This document shows positions 24,768 to 35,100 of a stretch of DNA of 64,000 nt, one piece after another. The notes below the pieces were generated by a model that did no database searches, was not told where the DNA came from, and saw nothing but the letters and a program-made list of their open reading frames with translations. Position numbers and translations under genes: made by a program. The DNA comes from Caldilineaceae bacterium (GTDB taxonomy: Bacteria > Chloroflexota > Anaerolineae > Caldilineales > Caldilineaceae). Location: the NCBI GenBank assembly GCA_022824025.1, contig JAJEBF010000031.1:124001-188000 (forward strand), in the 5' to 3' direction. Numbering within the stretch: the stretch's first letter is position 1; each line of letters starts with the position of its first letter.

Positions 24768-26072
24768 ATGCTTCAAACACCCCGAACTGCTTTGGCCAAA
24801 CGTCTATTCCTGCCCCTGCTGGTAATCTGGCTGATGGCCCTTTCATTCGCCGGCGGTACAATCTCCGGCTTCTCAATTCGCACAGCCGCCGCAGCCGAAG
24901 AACGACCCTCCGAGTTCGGCGTCTTTTGGGAAGCCTGGGACTACGTCGTTGCACACTTTGTTGATCGCGAACGAGTCGACTTCACCGCCATGACGTACGG
25001 CGCCATCGAAGGAATGCTCGCCTCGCTGGGCGACGAAGGTCACACGACCTTCCTTCCCCCGGACGCCCTCGAACTGCACCAGACCAGCTTGGAAGGCTCT
25101 TTCGAGGGCATAGGCGCCTATGTCTCCATGGACGAGGGCGATGTCCTGATCGTTGCGCCTATCACCGGCTCGCCCGCTGATCAGGCCGGCATCCTTGCCG
25201 GTGACATTATCCTCGCAGTGGACGGTGAACCAGTCGAAGGCAAAACGCTGGACCAGGTGATCTTCCTCGTCCGAGGCCCGGCAAATTCCGAAGTGGTGCT
25301 CACGATCCGCCGCCCTGATACCTTGGAACCCCTCACCGTCCCAATCACTCGCGCCCGAATCGAAGTGCCGAGCGTGAGTTGGACGCCCATCCCCAACACG
25401 GACATCTCCTACATCGCCATCTCGCAGTTTACCGCCGGCGTAGACCAGGAGCTGGAAGCCGCCCTGCGTGAAATTTCGCAAATCAACGCCAACCAGGGCA
25501 TTATCCTCGACCTGCGCAACAATCCAGGCGGATTCCTGCAACAGGCCATCCGCGCCAACAGCCAGTTCCTACCAAAAGGAGACCTGATTCTGATCGAATC
25601 GGACGCCAACCAGAACCAGACCGTTCACCGCTCTCGCGGCCTCGGTTACGCCCGCGCAACGCCGCTGGTTGTCCTCATCAATGAAGGCACCGCCAGTGCC
25701 GGTGAAATCACCGCAGGCGCGCTCAAGGAGAACGAGCGCGCAATCCTCATCGGCGAAACTACCTTCGGGACCGGAACCGTCCTCAACCAGTTCGGCCTGA
25801 GCGACGGCTCAGCCATTCTCCTCGGCGTGACCAACTGGCTCACGCCCGATGGCAATCTCATCAAGGGCCAGGGCATCACGCCCAACCTGGAAATCCCGCA
25901 GCCGGCCACTGCAAAACACGTGAACGCCGAACTGCTCAGCAAACTCACGCCGGAACAGTTCAGCGCGATCGAAGACACACAGTTTCTCAAAGCCCTGGAA
26001 CAACTGGGCGTCGATACCTATGCACCCCCTTTCCTCAACGCGGCGCCCCATGACTTCGTGACGAGTGAATAG
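24768..26072 (+). CDS. S41 C-terminal processing peptidase homologue lacking the catalytic Lys
   Basis: 434 residues: N-terminal membrane or signal segment (about 12-37), a PDZ domain (about 108-182, GIGAYVSMDEGDVLIV and GILAGDIILAVDGEPV), and an S41 peptidase domain (about 205-400). The nucleophile Ser310 is in NEGTASAGEI. Exactly 25 residues later, where CtpA-type enzymes have Lys in (F/Y)GKG, this protein reads FGTGTVL with Thr335. The Ser-Lys dyad is therefore incomplete by family standards. It may be an inactive protease, use another base, or belong to a subfamily with this substitution. It converges with nadD, only 32 bases away, without a visible terminator. Confidence 0.88.
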   Translation: MLQTPRTALAKRLFLPLLVIWLMALSFAGGTISGFSIRTAAAAEERPSEFGVFWEAWDYVVAHFVDRERVDFTAMTYGAIEGMLASLGDEGHTTFLPPDALELHQTSLEGSFEGIGAYVSMDEGDVLIVAPITGSPADQAGILAGDIILAVDGEPVEGKTLDQVIFLVRGPANSEVVLTIRRPDTLEPLTVPITRARIEVPSVSWTPIPNTDISYIAISQFTAGVDQELEAALREISQINANQGIILDLRNNPGGFLQQAIRANSQFLPKGDLILIESDANQNQTVHRSRGLGYARATPLVVLINEGTASAGEITAGALKENERAILIGETTFGTGTVLNQFGLSDGSAILLGVTNWLTPDGNLIKGQGITPNLEIPQPATAKHVNAELLSKLTPEQFSAIEDTQFLKALEQLGVDTYAPPFLNAAPHDFVTSE

Positions 26073-26104
26073 CGCCTGGCAATGAAAAAAAGAGACCTGC
26101 CACT

Positions 26105-26767
26105 TTAGTCAGTGCTCGGCCCCTTCAGGAATGTCCTCCCCTGGGAACGGTACAATCCCTTGTCAAATATGTATCGTTCAACCGCGCCGGGGACCTGGAA
26201 GCGAATCGGCCTTCCCGCCCGAACACGGCCCCGCAAATCGCTGCTCGAAATCTCCACCTCAGGCATATCCAACACAATGACCCGATCGCGCACGCCTGGC
26301 AGTTCAGCTTCCAGGCGCACCCAATCGATCTCGACATCATGGCGCCGCAGCGCAACCAGCCGGCAGTTTCGCACCAGCCACGCCGGCTCATGCCACGTGG
26401 GCAGATCCCGTAAACTGTCCAACCCCATCAGAAAAAAGAGCTGCGACGCCTCCCCAATCTCTTGGCGAAACAGCCGCAGCATGTCCGACGTGTAGTGGGG
26501 GCCGGGACGCTCCGCGTCGATCAGACTGATGCCGATTTCATCGTCGTCGGCAACCGCCAGACGGCACATCGCCAACCGGTGCTCCAGCAACGAGATCGGA
26601 CTATCCGGCTTGTGCGGAGGATTCCCCGCCGGCGCCAAGAGAATCCTGTCCAGATCCAATTGATGCCGAGCCTCAACCGCCAGGATCAGATGCCCGACAT
26701 GGATCGGATCAAAGGTGCCGCCGAAAATGCCAATCCGCCTGCCGCCCGACCCGTCTTTTGTGTTCAT
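26105..26767 (-). CDS. nadD: Nicotinate-nucleotide adenylyltransferase
   Basis: 220 residues. It transfers AMP from ATP to nicotinate mononucleotide in NAD synthesis. The nucleotidyltransferase signature [15 protein letters not shown] is at the N-terminus (about 13-27), and the C-terminal [15 protein letters not shown] matches the (I/S)SST-x-(I/V)R motif in modified form. YIFDKGLY is a typical NadD ending. The ATG is almost adjacent to an AGAGGG ribosome site. It lies downstream of obg on the same strand, an arrangement common in many bacteria; the 131-base gap between them is C-rich and holds nothing I recognise. Confidence 0.95.
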   Translation of the reverse strand: MNTKDGSGGRRIGIFGGTFDPIHVGHLILAVEARHQLDLDRILLAPAGNPPHKPDSPISLLEHRLAMCRLAVADDDEIGISLIDAERPGPHYTSDMLRLFRQEIGEASQLFFLMGLDSLRDLPTWHEPAWLVRNCRLVALRRHDVEIDWVRLEAELPGVRDRVIVLDMPEVEISSSDLRGRVRAGRPIRFQVPGAVERYIFDKGLYRSQGRTFLKGPSTD

Positions 26768-26898
26768 CCCTCTTAAAGCTCAGTGCCCGCAGTCCCTGAA
26801 CCTCGCGCCCCCCTTTCCTGTCCCAGGACCGCCCGGCCCCGTCGCATCCTCATCGCCATATCCGGTCGCTAGCTACCCGCCGCCTGCATTCTGCGCCG

Positions 26899-28185
26899 TT
26901 ACTCTCCCAGCGCATTCTCGTATCCCCACACCAGTTCAGTCCCCCCAATCACAACCGTGTCTCCGTCCTGAACCCCTTGTTCCCGCAATGTATCGGAGAT
27001 CCCCATCGCCGACAGGATCCGCTGAAAGCGCAGACCTGCCTCGTAGTAGTCCCAGTTCGTCATCTGCGCCACCCGCTCAATCTCAATGCCCTCCACCTGC
27101 CACATATCATCCTCCAGACGTGTGACCCGAAACGAGCGTTCATCTTCGACCGGCGCAAGCGTCGGCAGCTCTTCCGCCTCGTCCGTATCGGCGGGCTTCG
27201 GTAAACTCTCCAACTGTGCTTTCACTTCGTACAGCAACTGCTGTACATTCTCCCCCGTCACCGCGCTGATTGCCAACATGGGGCAGCCCGTCTCTGCCAG
27301 CGCCTCCTGCAGGCGCGGCCAGATTTCCCGCGCCTGCGGCAGGTCCAGCTTGTTGAGCACGATGAGCTGCGGCCTGTCCGCCAGCGTCGGGTTGAAAAGC
27401 TGCATCTCCTGGTTGATCACCGCAAAATCGCCGACCGGATCAGGGCTCGCGCCGTCCAGAAGATGCACCAGAATTCGGCTCCTCTCAATATGACGCAAAA
27501 ACTCCAGCCCAAGACCGACGCCGTCGTGCGCCCCTTCCAGCAGTCCGGGAATGTCGGCAAACACGATCTGAACGTGGTTCACCTCCGCCACCCCCAGGTT
27601 GGGGACAACCGTTGTGAACGGATACTCGGCTATCTTGGGAGTGGCCTCACTGATGACGCTCAACAACGTCGACTTGCCCGCATTGGGCACGCCAATGATT
27701 CCGGCGTCAGCGACCATCTTCAGTTCCAGCTCCAGCCAGCGTTCCTCGCCTACTTCGCCATTCTCTGCCAGGCGCGGCGCACGGTTCCTCCCGCTCTTGA
27801 AAGCAGCATTTCCTCGTCCTCCGCGCCCGCCCCTGGCGACCAGCGCCCGCTGCCCGTCCCGCACCAGATCCGCCAGTACTGTATCACTATCCGCGATGCG
27901 CGCCACGGTCCCCACAGGCACCTGGATCAGGAGATCATCACCGGTCGCGCCGACTTTCTTGGTGCCGCCCCCGTGTCGGCCTCGCTCAGCCCGATAATGA
28001 ACCTTGCGACGAAATCCGTGCAGCGTATTGATGTTTCCGTCGGCAACGACATAGACACTCCCGCCGCGCCCGCCGTTGCCGCCCGCCGGGCCGCCTTTGG
28101 CCACAAATTTCTCGCGGCGGAACGCGACAATACCGTTGCCGCCCGCCCCAGCCTGCACGTGGATCTTTGCTCGGTCAAAAAACAT
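26899..28185 (-). CDS. obg: Obg family GTPase
   Basis: 428 residues, acting in late 50S ribosome assembly and stress control in studied bacteria. The Obg fold is at 1-158, with glycine-rich turns ([23 protein letters not shown]). The G domain has the P-loop GVPNAGKST, switch region [26 protein letters not shown] and NKLDL. A C-terminal OCT domain (about 335-428) follows a short acidic linker. All GTP-binding motifs are intact. A minus-strand promoter lies at 28266-28295, back to back with the ybeY promoter. Confidence 0.97.
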   Translation of the reverse strand: MFFDRAKIHVQAGAGGNGIVAFRREKFVAKGGPAGGNGGRGGSVYVVADGNINTLHGFRRKVHYRAERGRHGGGTKKVGATGDDLLIQVPVGTVARIADSDTVLADLVRDGQRALVARGGRGGRGNAAFKSGRNRAPRLAENGEVGEERWLELELKMVADAGIIGVPNAGKSTLLSVISEATPKIAEYPFTTVVPNLGVAEVNHVQIVFADIPGLLEGAHDGVGLGLEFLRHIERSRILVHLLDGASPDPVGDFAVINQEMQLFNPTLADRPQLIVLNKLDLPQAREIWPRLQEALAETGCPMLAISAVTGENVQQLLYEVKAQLESLPKPADTDEAEELPTLAPVEDERSFRVTRLEDDMWQVEGIEIERVAQMTNWDYYEAGLRFQRILSAMGISDTLREQGVQDGDTVVIGGTELVWGYENALGE

Positions 28186-28265
28186 GACTCAGGTCTCTTT
28201 CAAATAATGGTTCACGCTTTCCCCCATCGAACGCAACCTCTCCTCACGCAAACGCCCGCGCCCCC

Positions 28266-28295
28266 ATTCTATAAGAGCCGTTTACGCTTCAACAA
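28266..28295 (-). promoter_or_regulatory. Probable promoter of obg
   Basis: Minus strand: TTGTTG (28290-28295), an 18-base spacer, and TAGAAT (28266-28271), about 80 bases before obg. It is divergent from the ybeY promoter, with only 4 bases between their -35 elements, so the two may compete or be co-regulated. Confidence 0.5.
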
Positions 28296-28299
28296 GAAA

Positions 28300-28327
28300 T
28301 TGCCTCCACCCACTCCGGCGGTATAAT
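28300..28327 (+). promoter_or_regulatory. Probable promoter of ybeY-dgkA
   Basis: TTGCCT (28300-28305), a 16-base spacer, and a perfect TATAAT (28322-28327). It lies about 105 bases upstream of ybeY. Confidence 0.55.
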
Positions 28328-28431
28328 GGAGCCGCGCTGCCCAACGCGCCGAACCGCGCTGATTCGCGGCAATGCCGGTCGTCTGCAACCACCTCAGCGG
28401 TTCGAGTAGCGCATGAGAAAGTGCATGATCC

Positions 28432-28941
28432 ATGACAGACGAGCGCATCTTCGTCTACATCGACGAACAGTTTCAGGAGACTGTAGCGGAACCCCTGCTT
28501 GTGGCCGCGGCGCAAGCCGCGCTGCGCGCCTGTGGACGGACCGGCTGCTCGTTGTCAGTCCTGGTCGTGGACGATCGCGTTGTGCAGCGATACAATCGCG
28601 TCTATCGCAATCAGGACGCCGCGACCGACGTATTGAGCTTTGCCGCCCGCGATGGACCGCCCCTCTCTTCCGACATCCCCGACGAACTCGCCGCAGAACT
28701 CGATGCCGAATTGGGCGATCTGCTGCTGGCCCTCCCCTATGCTTCCCGCCAGGCCCGGAAACACGGCCACTCACTGGCCGCCGAGCTTCAGCTCCTCGTC
28801 GTCCACGGTACCCTGCACCTGCTCGGCTACGACCACGACACCAGGGCCCGCCAGGCAGAAATGTGGCGCAAACAGGCCGAAATCCTCAACACCCTGACTT
28901 CCGAGGACCTCTCGCCTCGTCTCACCGCGCCGGACTGGTAG
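28432..28941 (+). CDS. ybeY: Endoribonuclease YbeY (16S rRNA maturation)
   Basis: 169 residues. The zinc-binding signature HGTLHLLGYDHD (His125, His129, His135) is intact, as is TDVLSFAARDG in the substrate groove. YbeY takes part in 16S rRNA 3'-end processing and ribosome quality control in known bacteria. The stop codon is directly followed by the dgkA start, with no gap, so the pair is certainly co-transcribed. The ybeY-dgkA order is common in many bacterial genomes. Confidence 0.95.
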   Translation: MTDERIFVYIDEQFQETVAEPLLVAAAQAALRACGRTGCSLSVLVVDDRVVQRYNRVYRNQDAATDVLSFAARDGPPLSSDIPDELAAELDAELGDLLLALPYASRQARKHGHSLAAELQLLVVHGTLHLLGYDHDTRARQAEMWRKQAEILNTLTSEDLSPRLTAPDW

Positions 28942-29319
28942 ATGAAGCCCCCCGTCCGCGCCCGTAACGTCTGGCAGAGCTTCTCCTTCGCCCTGGCCGG
29001 CCTGCGCCACGCCCTGCGCAGCCAGCGGAATCTCCGCATTCATGTGACGGTCGCAGCCGCTGTCGTCATCGCCGGCCTCGCACTGCGCATCAACCGGTCA
29101 GAGTGGGCCATCGTCGCCGCCCTGATCGCCTTCGTCATCGCCCTGGAGCTGCTCAATACCGCCATCGAAGCCCTGGTAGACCTGGCCTCTCCCACGGCCC
29201 ACCCTCTTGCCAAAGTCGCAAAGGATACGGCCGCCGCCGCCACACTCGCGGCCGCGCTGGGAAGCGCCGCAGCCGGCCTCATCATCTTCCTGCCTCGCGT
29301 CTGGGATCTCTTCTCCTGA
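28942..29319 (+). CDS. dgkA: Diacylglycerol/undecaprenol kinase family protein
   Basis: 125 residues with three transmembrane helices after a short amphipathic N-terminus. The family signature ELLNTAIEALVDL holds the catalytic Glu residues, followed by AKVAKDTAAAATL. Gram-positive-type homologues (DgkA/UdpK) phosphorylate undecaprenol and recycle the lipid carrier for cell-wall synthesis; which lipid is used here cannot be told. It begins on the base after the ybeY stop, and its own end is 12 bases from the convergent MFS gene. Confidence 0.92.
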   Translation: MKPPVRARNVWQSFSFALAGLRHALRSQRNLRIHVTVAAAVVIAGLALRINRSEWAIVAALIAFVIALELLNTAIEALVDLASPTAHPLAKVAKDTAAAATLAAALGSAAAGLIIFLPRVWDLFS

Positions 29320-29331
29320 CACCGGCGCCTG

Positions 29332-30549
29332 CTACCCCCCGTCCACGCTGCCGCGTTCCGGCAGCTTCAGAACCGCCGGCGCCCCGACAAAGGCGATCAA
29401 CCCGCTGATAAGGAACGCCGTCGACAGCCCAAACCTGTCTGCCATGACGCCCAGCAACCACAGTGCCGGGGACCGGATCACAAAGTTCGCCATCAAGAAA
29501 AGACCGTTGGCCAGCGCTCTGTTCTCCTGAAAACTGTCCTGCACCACCGCCAGCAACACGGCAGACGGCGAGAGCATCGCAAATCCCAGCGGCAACAAAA
29601 AGGCGAACAGCAGCCAGCCGGTACTGTTCAGAAATCCCAGGAACAGGACGGGCGAAACCAGAAAGAGGACAAGCAGGATCCGTCTCCGCCCCAACCAGTC
29701 ACTGGCCGTCCCCATTGTCAGAGCGCCCAACACGCCGGCCCCCTCCAACAGCGTTAATGACAGGCCCGCCGCCTCGAACTCATAGCCCTTCACATCCTGC
29801 ATGAAAATCGGCAGATAGGTTGTCATCGAAATCGACATGAAGACGCGTGCAAACATGATCCAGAGCAGCGGAGGATAGACCTTTCGCGCAGCCGGCAACA
29901 GCTGTTGCAGCGAGAGCCCGCCCCTCTGCGCGGGACGCGCTGAAACCTCGTGCAGGCGCCAGTAAAGAAAGATTGACGCCAGCCAGCCAAACACCGCCAC
30001 ACGCCAGATCCCCTGAAGCCCAAACCAGCTGACTGCCGCGATGACGACCAGCGGCCCTACCGTGCGCCCCAGTTCGCCGGCCGCCATGAAAAAGCTCATC
30101 CCTGTTCCCACACGGTCGCCCGATATCCGCCCTATCATCGCCGGCGCCGGCGCATGGAACACCGCCGAGCTCGCGCCCACCACAAACAACAGCAGGGCCA
30201 GCAGCGCGTAGCTGTTCGCCAGCCCCAGCAGCCCGCACATTGTAGCCGTCAACGCCGGCGCCAAAATGATAAAATACCGCAGACTGATCCGGTCTGCCGC
30301 ATGACCGATAAACGGTTGCATCAGGCTGGGAATCTGCAAAAATATCGCCAGGCCTCCAATTGCGGCGTAGTCGGCTGCCAGCTTCTCCCGGATCAGAGGC
30401 AGCAGAGGCGGCACAAACGCGCTGAACGTGTCGTGTACAAAGTGCCCACTTACAATCGTGAGCACCTCTCTGGTCTGAAACTTTTTGCTTTCCGGTGGCT
30501 CAACCTGGTCGGTTGCCGGTTCCGCGGCCCGCTCCAATGTAGCTGACAT
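29332..30549 (-). CDS. Major facilitator superfamily transporter
   Basis: 405 residues from ATG 30549; the frame is open to 30696 but the added residues are not MFS-like. Twelve hydrophobic spans are predicted. The N-terminal helix contains SGHFVHDTFSAFVPPLLPL and the second half LEGAGVLGALTMGTASDWLGRRR, the latter being the loop motif G-x-x-x-D-(R/W)-x-G-R-(R/K). The first helix, VHD-x-x-(S/A)-x-x-x-P-x-x-P-x, resembles fosmidomycin-resistance-type MFS proteins. Substrate unknown; efflux is plausible. It is convergent with dgkA. Confidence 0.85.
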   Translation of the reverse strand: MSATLERAAEPATDQVEPPESKKFQTREVLTIVSGHFVHDTFSAFVPPLLPLIREKLAADYAAIGGLAIFLQIPSLMQPFIGHAADRISLRYFIILAPALTATMCGLLGLANSYALLALLLFVVGASSAVFHAPAPAMIGRISGDRVGTGMSFFMAAGELGRTVGPLVVIAAVSWFGLQGIWRVAVFGWLASIFLYWRLHEVSARPAQRGGLSLQQLLPAARKVYPPLLWIMFARVFMSISMTTYLPIFMQDVKGYEFEAAGLSLTLLEGAGVLGALTMGTASDWLGRRRILLVLFLVSPVLFLGFLNSTGWLLFAFLLPLGFAMLSPSAVLLAVVQDSFQENRALANGLFLMANFVIRSPALWLLGVMADRFGLSTAFLISGLIAFVGAPAVLKLPERGSVDGG

Positions 30550-30733
30550 GGGACACTCTGTTCCTCTCTGGGCTTTCCCGTTCCCGGCTCCAAAGCATGA
30601 AGAAAGACCGCAACGGGCAAATCTTCTGGGTATCCGCTGATTGTAACACCAGTTCGAAAGAAAACAACCCGCGGCAAAACATGGGACCTGTCCCAAGCTG
30701 GGGCGGTCAGCCGCAAGCGGCTTCCCTTGTGCA

Positions 30734-30747
30734 GGGGGACACCCCCC
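30734..30747. repeat. GGGGGACACCCCC palindromic intergenic element, copy 2
   Basis: Second copy of the core at 13637-13649, in the 542-base C-rich gap 30550-31091 between two genes transcribed away from each other. The gap also holds short G- and C-runs, but no ORF with coding character. Confidence 0.35.
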
Positions 30748-30999
30748 GCAACGCCCCCCGCAAAAACGTGCCCCGCCGGCAATGTGTGGTCATTGGAGAA
30801 GGCCGCCCAGGCCAACGCCTTCCGCCAATCCCCGAATCGCGCCGCCCTCGCTGCCAGTCAAGCCCCCCCACTCACCCTACCCCCGCACCGTCGCCCGCGC
30901 CCAGGCGCCCGTTCCCCCCGCCACCCATTATCCAATGCAGTAGAAGCGTCGTTAGCCAGTGAGAACCCCAAAACTCACCCCCCCTTGTTATCCGCCCAC

Positions 31000-31028
31000 T
31001 TGACACGCCCACACCCACAATTTATAGT
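31000..31028 (+). promoter_or_regulatory. Probable promoter of the FxLYD-like lipoprotein
   Basis: TTGACA (31000-31005), a 17-base spacer, and TATAGT (31023-31028). The start of transcription would be about 57 bases before the ATG at 31092. Confidence 0.65.
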
Positions 31029-31091
31029 ATTTCTGGACGTCCCGGGCCGCATCCGCCCGCACACAGTAATGCGGTAGCACTTTCAACGACA

Positions 31092-32060
31092 ATGCGAAGA
31101 CTCTCGCTCTTTCTCACTTCAGCCCTTCTACTTTTTTCCGCTTCCTGCGCCGCGCCCCCCGCGGAAGACGCCGCGCCCCTGCGAAGCGAACTAGCCTCCG
31201 ACCAGCAGGAGCCTGCCCCGGCAGAGCCCGCCGCAAACGCGACCGCAACCACCCTGCCGACAGTCACGCCTTTGCCCCCGCCCACCGAAACGCATACCCC
31301 TCTCTCGCCCGCCACGCCAACGGAGACTGCGACCTCAACGCCAACGCCCACAGCGGCCCTGACTGTAACGGCTGAGCCCACCACCGCCCCGACAGCGACA
31401 CCCACTGCCACAGACTCGGCCCCCCTGCCCACACCGACACCGACGCCGACGACCACGCCAACCGCAACGCCCACAAGCACGCCAATACCGGCCACCGTTT
31501 TCATTCGCAGCCATACAAGCTATCCGCTCGATTCACAACTGGTCGTCGTTGGCGAACTCGTGAATGGCGCACCCCATGAACTGTTCGGCGTCCGCGTGCA
31601 CGCAACCTTCTTTGACGGCAACGGCGCCTCGATCGCCTCCGCCGAAGCGCTCGCCGTCTTCGGCATGCTGGATGTCGAACGCGCAATCCCGTTTCGAATC
31701 GAGGCCGACGTCGACCCGGAATCAGTGCAGCGCTATGAGCTGACCGTAACCTTCGATGACGCCAGCATAGTCGAATTCCGGGAGCTGGAGGTGTCAGCCG
31801 TTACCGTGGTGGAGAGAGATGGGCGCATCGCTGTCGTAGGACGTCTGCACAATGGCCACGAGACCGCCCTGTCGTCGGTAGTCGTAGCCGCCGCGTTCTA
31901 CGACGAGGCCGGCGAAGTCGTGGATGTGGTGGCGCTTTCCATCTTCGGCGAGACGATCACGCCTGGCGCGGAATACCCCTTTGAGATCCCCTTGCAGCGC
32001 GTCGGCAGAGCCTACGCGAACCTGTCCGTTCAGGCCCAGGGGCAACTTAGCCTGTTCTAA
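31092..32060 (+). CDS. Lipoprotein with Thr/Pro-rich linker and two FxLYD-like domains
   Basis: 322 residues. Signal peptide with lipobox SASC (Cys19), then a long low-complexity linker (about 20-136) of Thr-Pro-Ala repeats, typical of secreted Chloroflexota proteins and probably a cell-wall spacer. Two beta-sandwich domains follow (about 137-225 and 230-322), each starting with a strand such as LVVVGELVNGAPHELFGVRVHATFFD or IAVVGRLHNG, which match FxLYD-type domains. No catalytic motif. It is probably anchored to the membrane and displays ligand-binding modules. It converges with the giant subtilase over a strong hairpin. Confidence 0.8.
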   Translation: MRRLSLFLTSALLLFSASCAAPPAEDAAPLRSELASDQQEPAPAEPAANATATTLPTVTPLPPPTETHTPLSPATPTETATSTPTPTAALTVTAEPTTAPTATPTATDSAPLPTPTPTPTTTPTATPTSTPIPATVFIRSHTSYPLDSQLVVVGELVNGAPHELFGVRVHATFFDGNGASIASAEALAVFGMLDVERAIPFRIEADVDPESVQRYELTVTFDDASIVEFRELEVSAVTVVERDGRIAVVGRLHNGHETALSSVVVAAAFYDEAGEVVDVVALSIFGETITPGAEYPFEIPLQRVGRAYANLSVQAQGQLSLF

Positions 32061-32111
32061 TCTCCGACCCGCTCCCGTCCGCCGCGCCGTCCCTCCTAAC
32101 CGCTGGCGCGA

Positions 32112-32152
32112 AACGCCCCTCCGTGCCTGGGCCTCAGACACGGAGGGGCGTT
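32112..32152. terminator. Bidirectional hairpin between convergent genes
   Basis: AACGCCCCTCCGTG (32112-32125) and CACGGAGGGGCGTT (32139-32152) form a perfect 14-base stem with a 13-base loop, in the 117-base convergent gap between the lipoprotein and the subtilase. U-runs are poor on both sides, so the stem itself must do the work. Confidence 0.7.
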
Positions 32153-32177
32153 GCTGCCTGCTATATTTGCTGTTGAA

Positions 32178-35100
32178 CTATCCGTCTGCCGGTTCCAGAG
32201 AGTGGACGAGTACGCTCACCCGGTTGTCCAACTCAGAACTCTCCACGACCAGATTCGATGGATCCACCACGACCTGCAGCGTACGTTCACCCAAACCGCC
32301 GGCCGCCCGGAATATCGTGCGTACGGTAACCGCATCTCCCGCAGCCAGACTCTCCACCGTCTGAGGCGAGCCGAGCGGATTCAGATCGTCGGTCTCGTCC
32401 AGGACATGAACCGAAAATCCGCCCACGTCCAGGCTGCCCTCATTGCGAACCGTCGTGGCTACGACCACCAGGTCCCCTTCGCTGGCCCGCGTTACATTCA
32501 CCTCCACTTCCTGGGCGTTCAGAGCAAGATTCGTCCCCGCGGCATTCCCTGCGCCGCCGTCGGACGACGCCAGACCGCTCGAGTCCGACCCCTGACTGTT
32601 CCCCTGCGCTGACGAGCTGAATCTCAGTGTGCGCTCGGCGGAATTGTCGTCCTCGTCCGTTTCGCCTATCGTGTCCTCGGGGTCGGCGGTTACTCGAATG
32701 ATCCGCGTTCCATCCACCTCGCTCGTATCGTAGGACAGCACTGCCAGCTCGCGCGCGCCGGGCTGAATCGGCTCCGCTATCGTGAACTCGCCAATTTCGA
32801 CCGCTTCCTCATCCGTGGCGTCCTCGAACAGGACGACCACGTCCTCCGCCACCGTGTTGCCCTGGTTGCGTATCACCGCCGTAATCGTTACCGGCGCCCC
32901 CGGCTCAGGTACGGCTGGGAAAAAGCGAATGTTCGAAGACAGGACCGTCAGATTCGGCGCATCATCCGACGCTTCCGAAACTGTGCGGACATTGAGGACC
33001 AGCTCGACCCTGTTGTTCTCCTCGTCCAATTCGTTCACTGCGTCTTCCGAATCAGCCACGACGCGGATCTTGCGCTCTCCTGCTTTGCCTGCGGTATCGT
33101 ATGTGACCGATACCGTCGTACTGTCATTTGCGCCAAGCTGGTCGATCCGCCGCGGGCCGCCGATGGGCCTCGGCACCCGATCCGTCACATCCAGGAAGCG
33201 TACGACGAAACCGCGCGCGTTGGCGTTGCCTGTGTTGGCGACCGTCGCCGAGATGGTCGTATCCGTGCCCTCGACCGGTTCTTCGGGATCGAACTCAACA
33301 TCCTCTTCCTCTACGACGATGTCGGCCAGCTGCGGCGGCGAGATGAAGATCCCTCGCGTCGCCTGGTTGTCTCGCTCATTCATCTCAGTGATCACGTTGT
33401 TGGGATCAACCACCACCCGAATCTGGCGGCTGCCAGTCTCGCCGGTGTCGGTGAAGAAGACTTCCACCGTGCCGCCGCCGCCGGCAGGAACCGCATCCAG
33501 CAACTGTTCCGTGCCTATCGGCGTCGAGCCCCCGCCGGTCACGTCCAGAACCTGAACGATGACGTCGTGCGCCGTCTCCGTGCCGTTATTCAGCACGGTT
33601 GCCGACACCGTCACCACGTCATGGAGCTCCGGCGACTGCGGGGCAAACTTGATGTTGCCCGACAGCATCGCCAGGTTCGGCGCCATCGCAGCCTGAACCG
33701 GCAACGTAACCACCGTCTGATTGTCCTCTTTGCTGCTCTCGCGAATGAAATTGTTCGGATCGACAACGACTCGAATGCGGCGGTCTCCCGGTCGGTCGAG
33801 CGTGTCATAGATGATGGGCACCGTCGCGCTGGACCCTGCCGCAAGGTAGCCCACGACGTGAGGCTGGCCGATTGGCACGACACCTGCCTCGGTTACGTCC
33901 AGGAACTGGACCACCACATCGGTCGCATCCTCTGCTCCGTCATTGAGAACAATCGCCCGAATCAGGACACGATCGCCCTCGGTCGGAGCGGCAGGATTGA
34001 AGCCCACGTTGCGGGGCTGTACAATCAGGTTCGGGGCAGCCCGCTCCAGCACCTCGACCATCTTATTCGCCGAATTATCGCTTTCGGCGCTCTCCTCGAT
34101 AAAGTTCCCCGGGTCGACCGTCACTTGGATTCGACGCTGTCCTTCTCTTTCGGTCGTGTCGTAGACGACGCCCACCGCCGCGCTGCCGCCGGACGGGATC
34201 AACGATACCGTCTGCGCCGCTCCAATCGGTACACCGGGCCGTTCCGTCGCATCCATGAACTGTACATCCACATCACGCGCCGGCGCGCTGCCGTGGTTGA
34301 CTACAACGGCCGTCAGGATAATCCTCTGCCCCTCGCGCGGCGACTTCGGCGTGACCGCCACATTGCTGGTCTTGACAGACAGATTCGGCAACGGCTGCGC
34401 CGTCATCCTCAAGGATGCGGACGCTCTGTTGTCCGTCTCTTTCGTCTCCGCGACATAGTTATTGGGGTCAACGATAACCTGAACTCGCGGGTCATCCTTG
34501 CCCGCCGTATCAAAGATTACCTGGGCAACACCGCTGCTGCCAGCCGGTATTCTGTCGATTACCTGCGGTTCGCCTATCGGTACGCCGCGCCCGCTCCCTT
34601 CCACAAACTGCACAATCACCTCGCTGGCGTCGCCGCCGCCTTCATTCAGAACCGTGGCGCTGATCGTAACCTGATCGCCGTCCACAGGCCTGCTGGGATG
34701 GAAGCCAACGTTGCCTGATGAGATGACCAGGTTGGGAATCGCAGGCGGGTTGATCGTGATCGCGGCCTCTGCCTCATTGTCTGTCTCGTCCGACTCAGAG
34801 ATCAGATTCCTTCTGTCCGCCACCACCCGGATCTTGCGCTCTCCCGACAGGCCGCGGCTGTTCAGTACAGACTCCGCAATGCCACTGCTCCCCGCCGGAA
34901 TCGAGTCAATCAACTTCCCTGACCCGATCGGTATGGCCTCGTCCCCTGTCACATCCAGGAATTGAACATCGACTTCACCAACATCCTGCCCTCCCTGGTT
35001 GAGGATGACGGCCTGCACCCGAACCTCATCTCCTGAGTTCGGATTTGTGGGCGTGAAACTGATATTGGCCGCCTGCACAGACAGGTTGGGCGAGGTCCCC

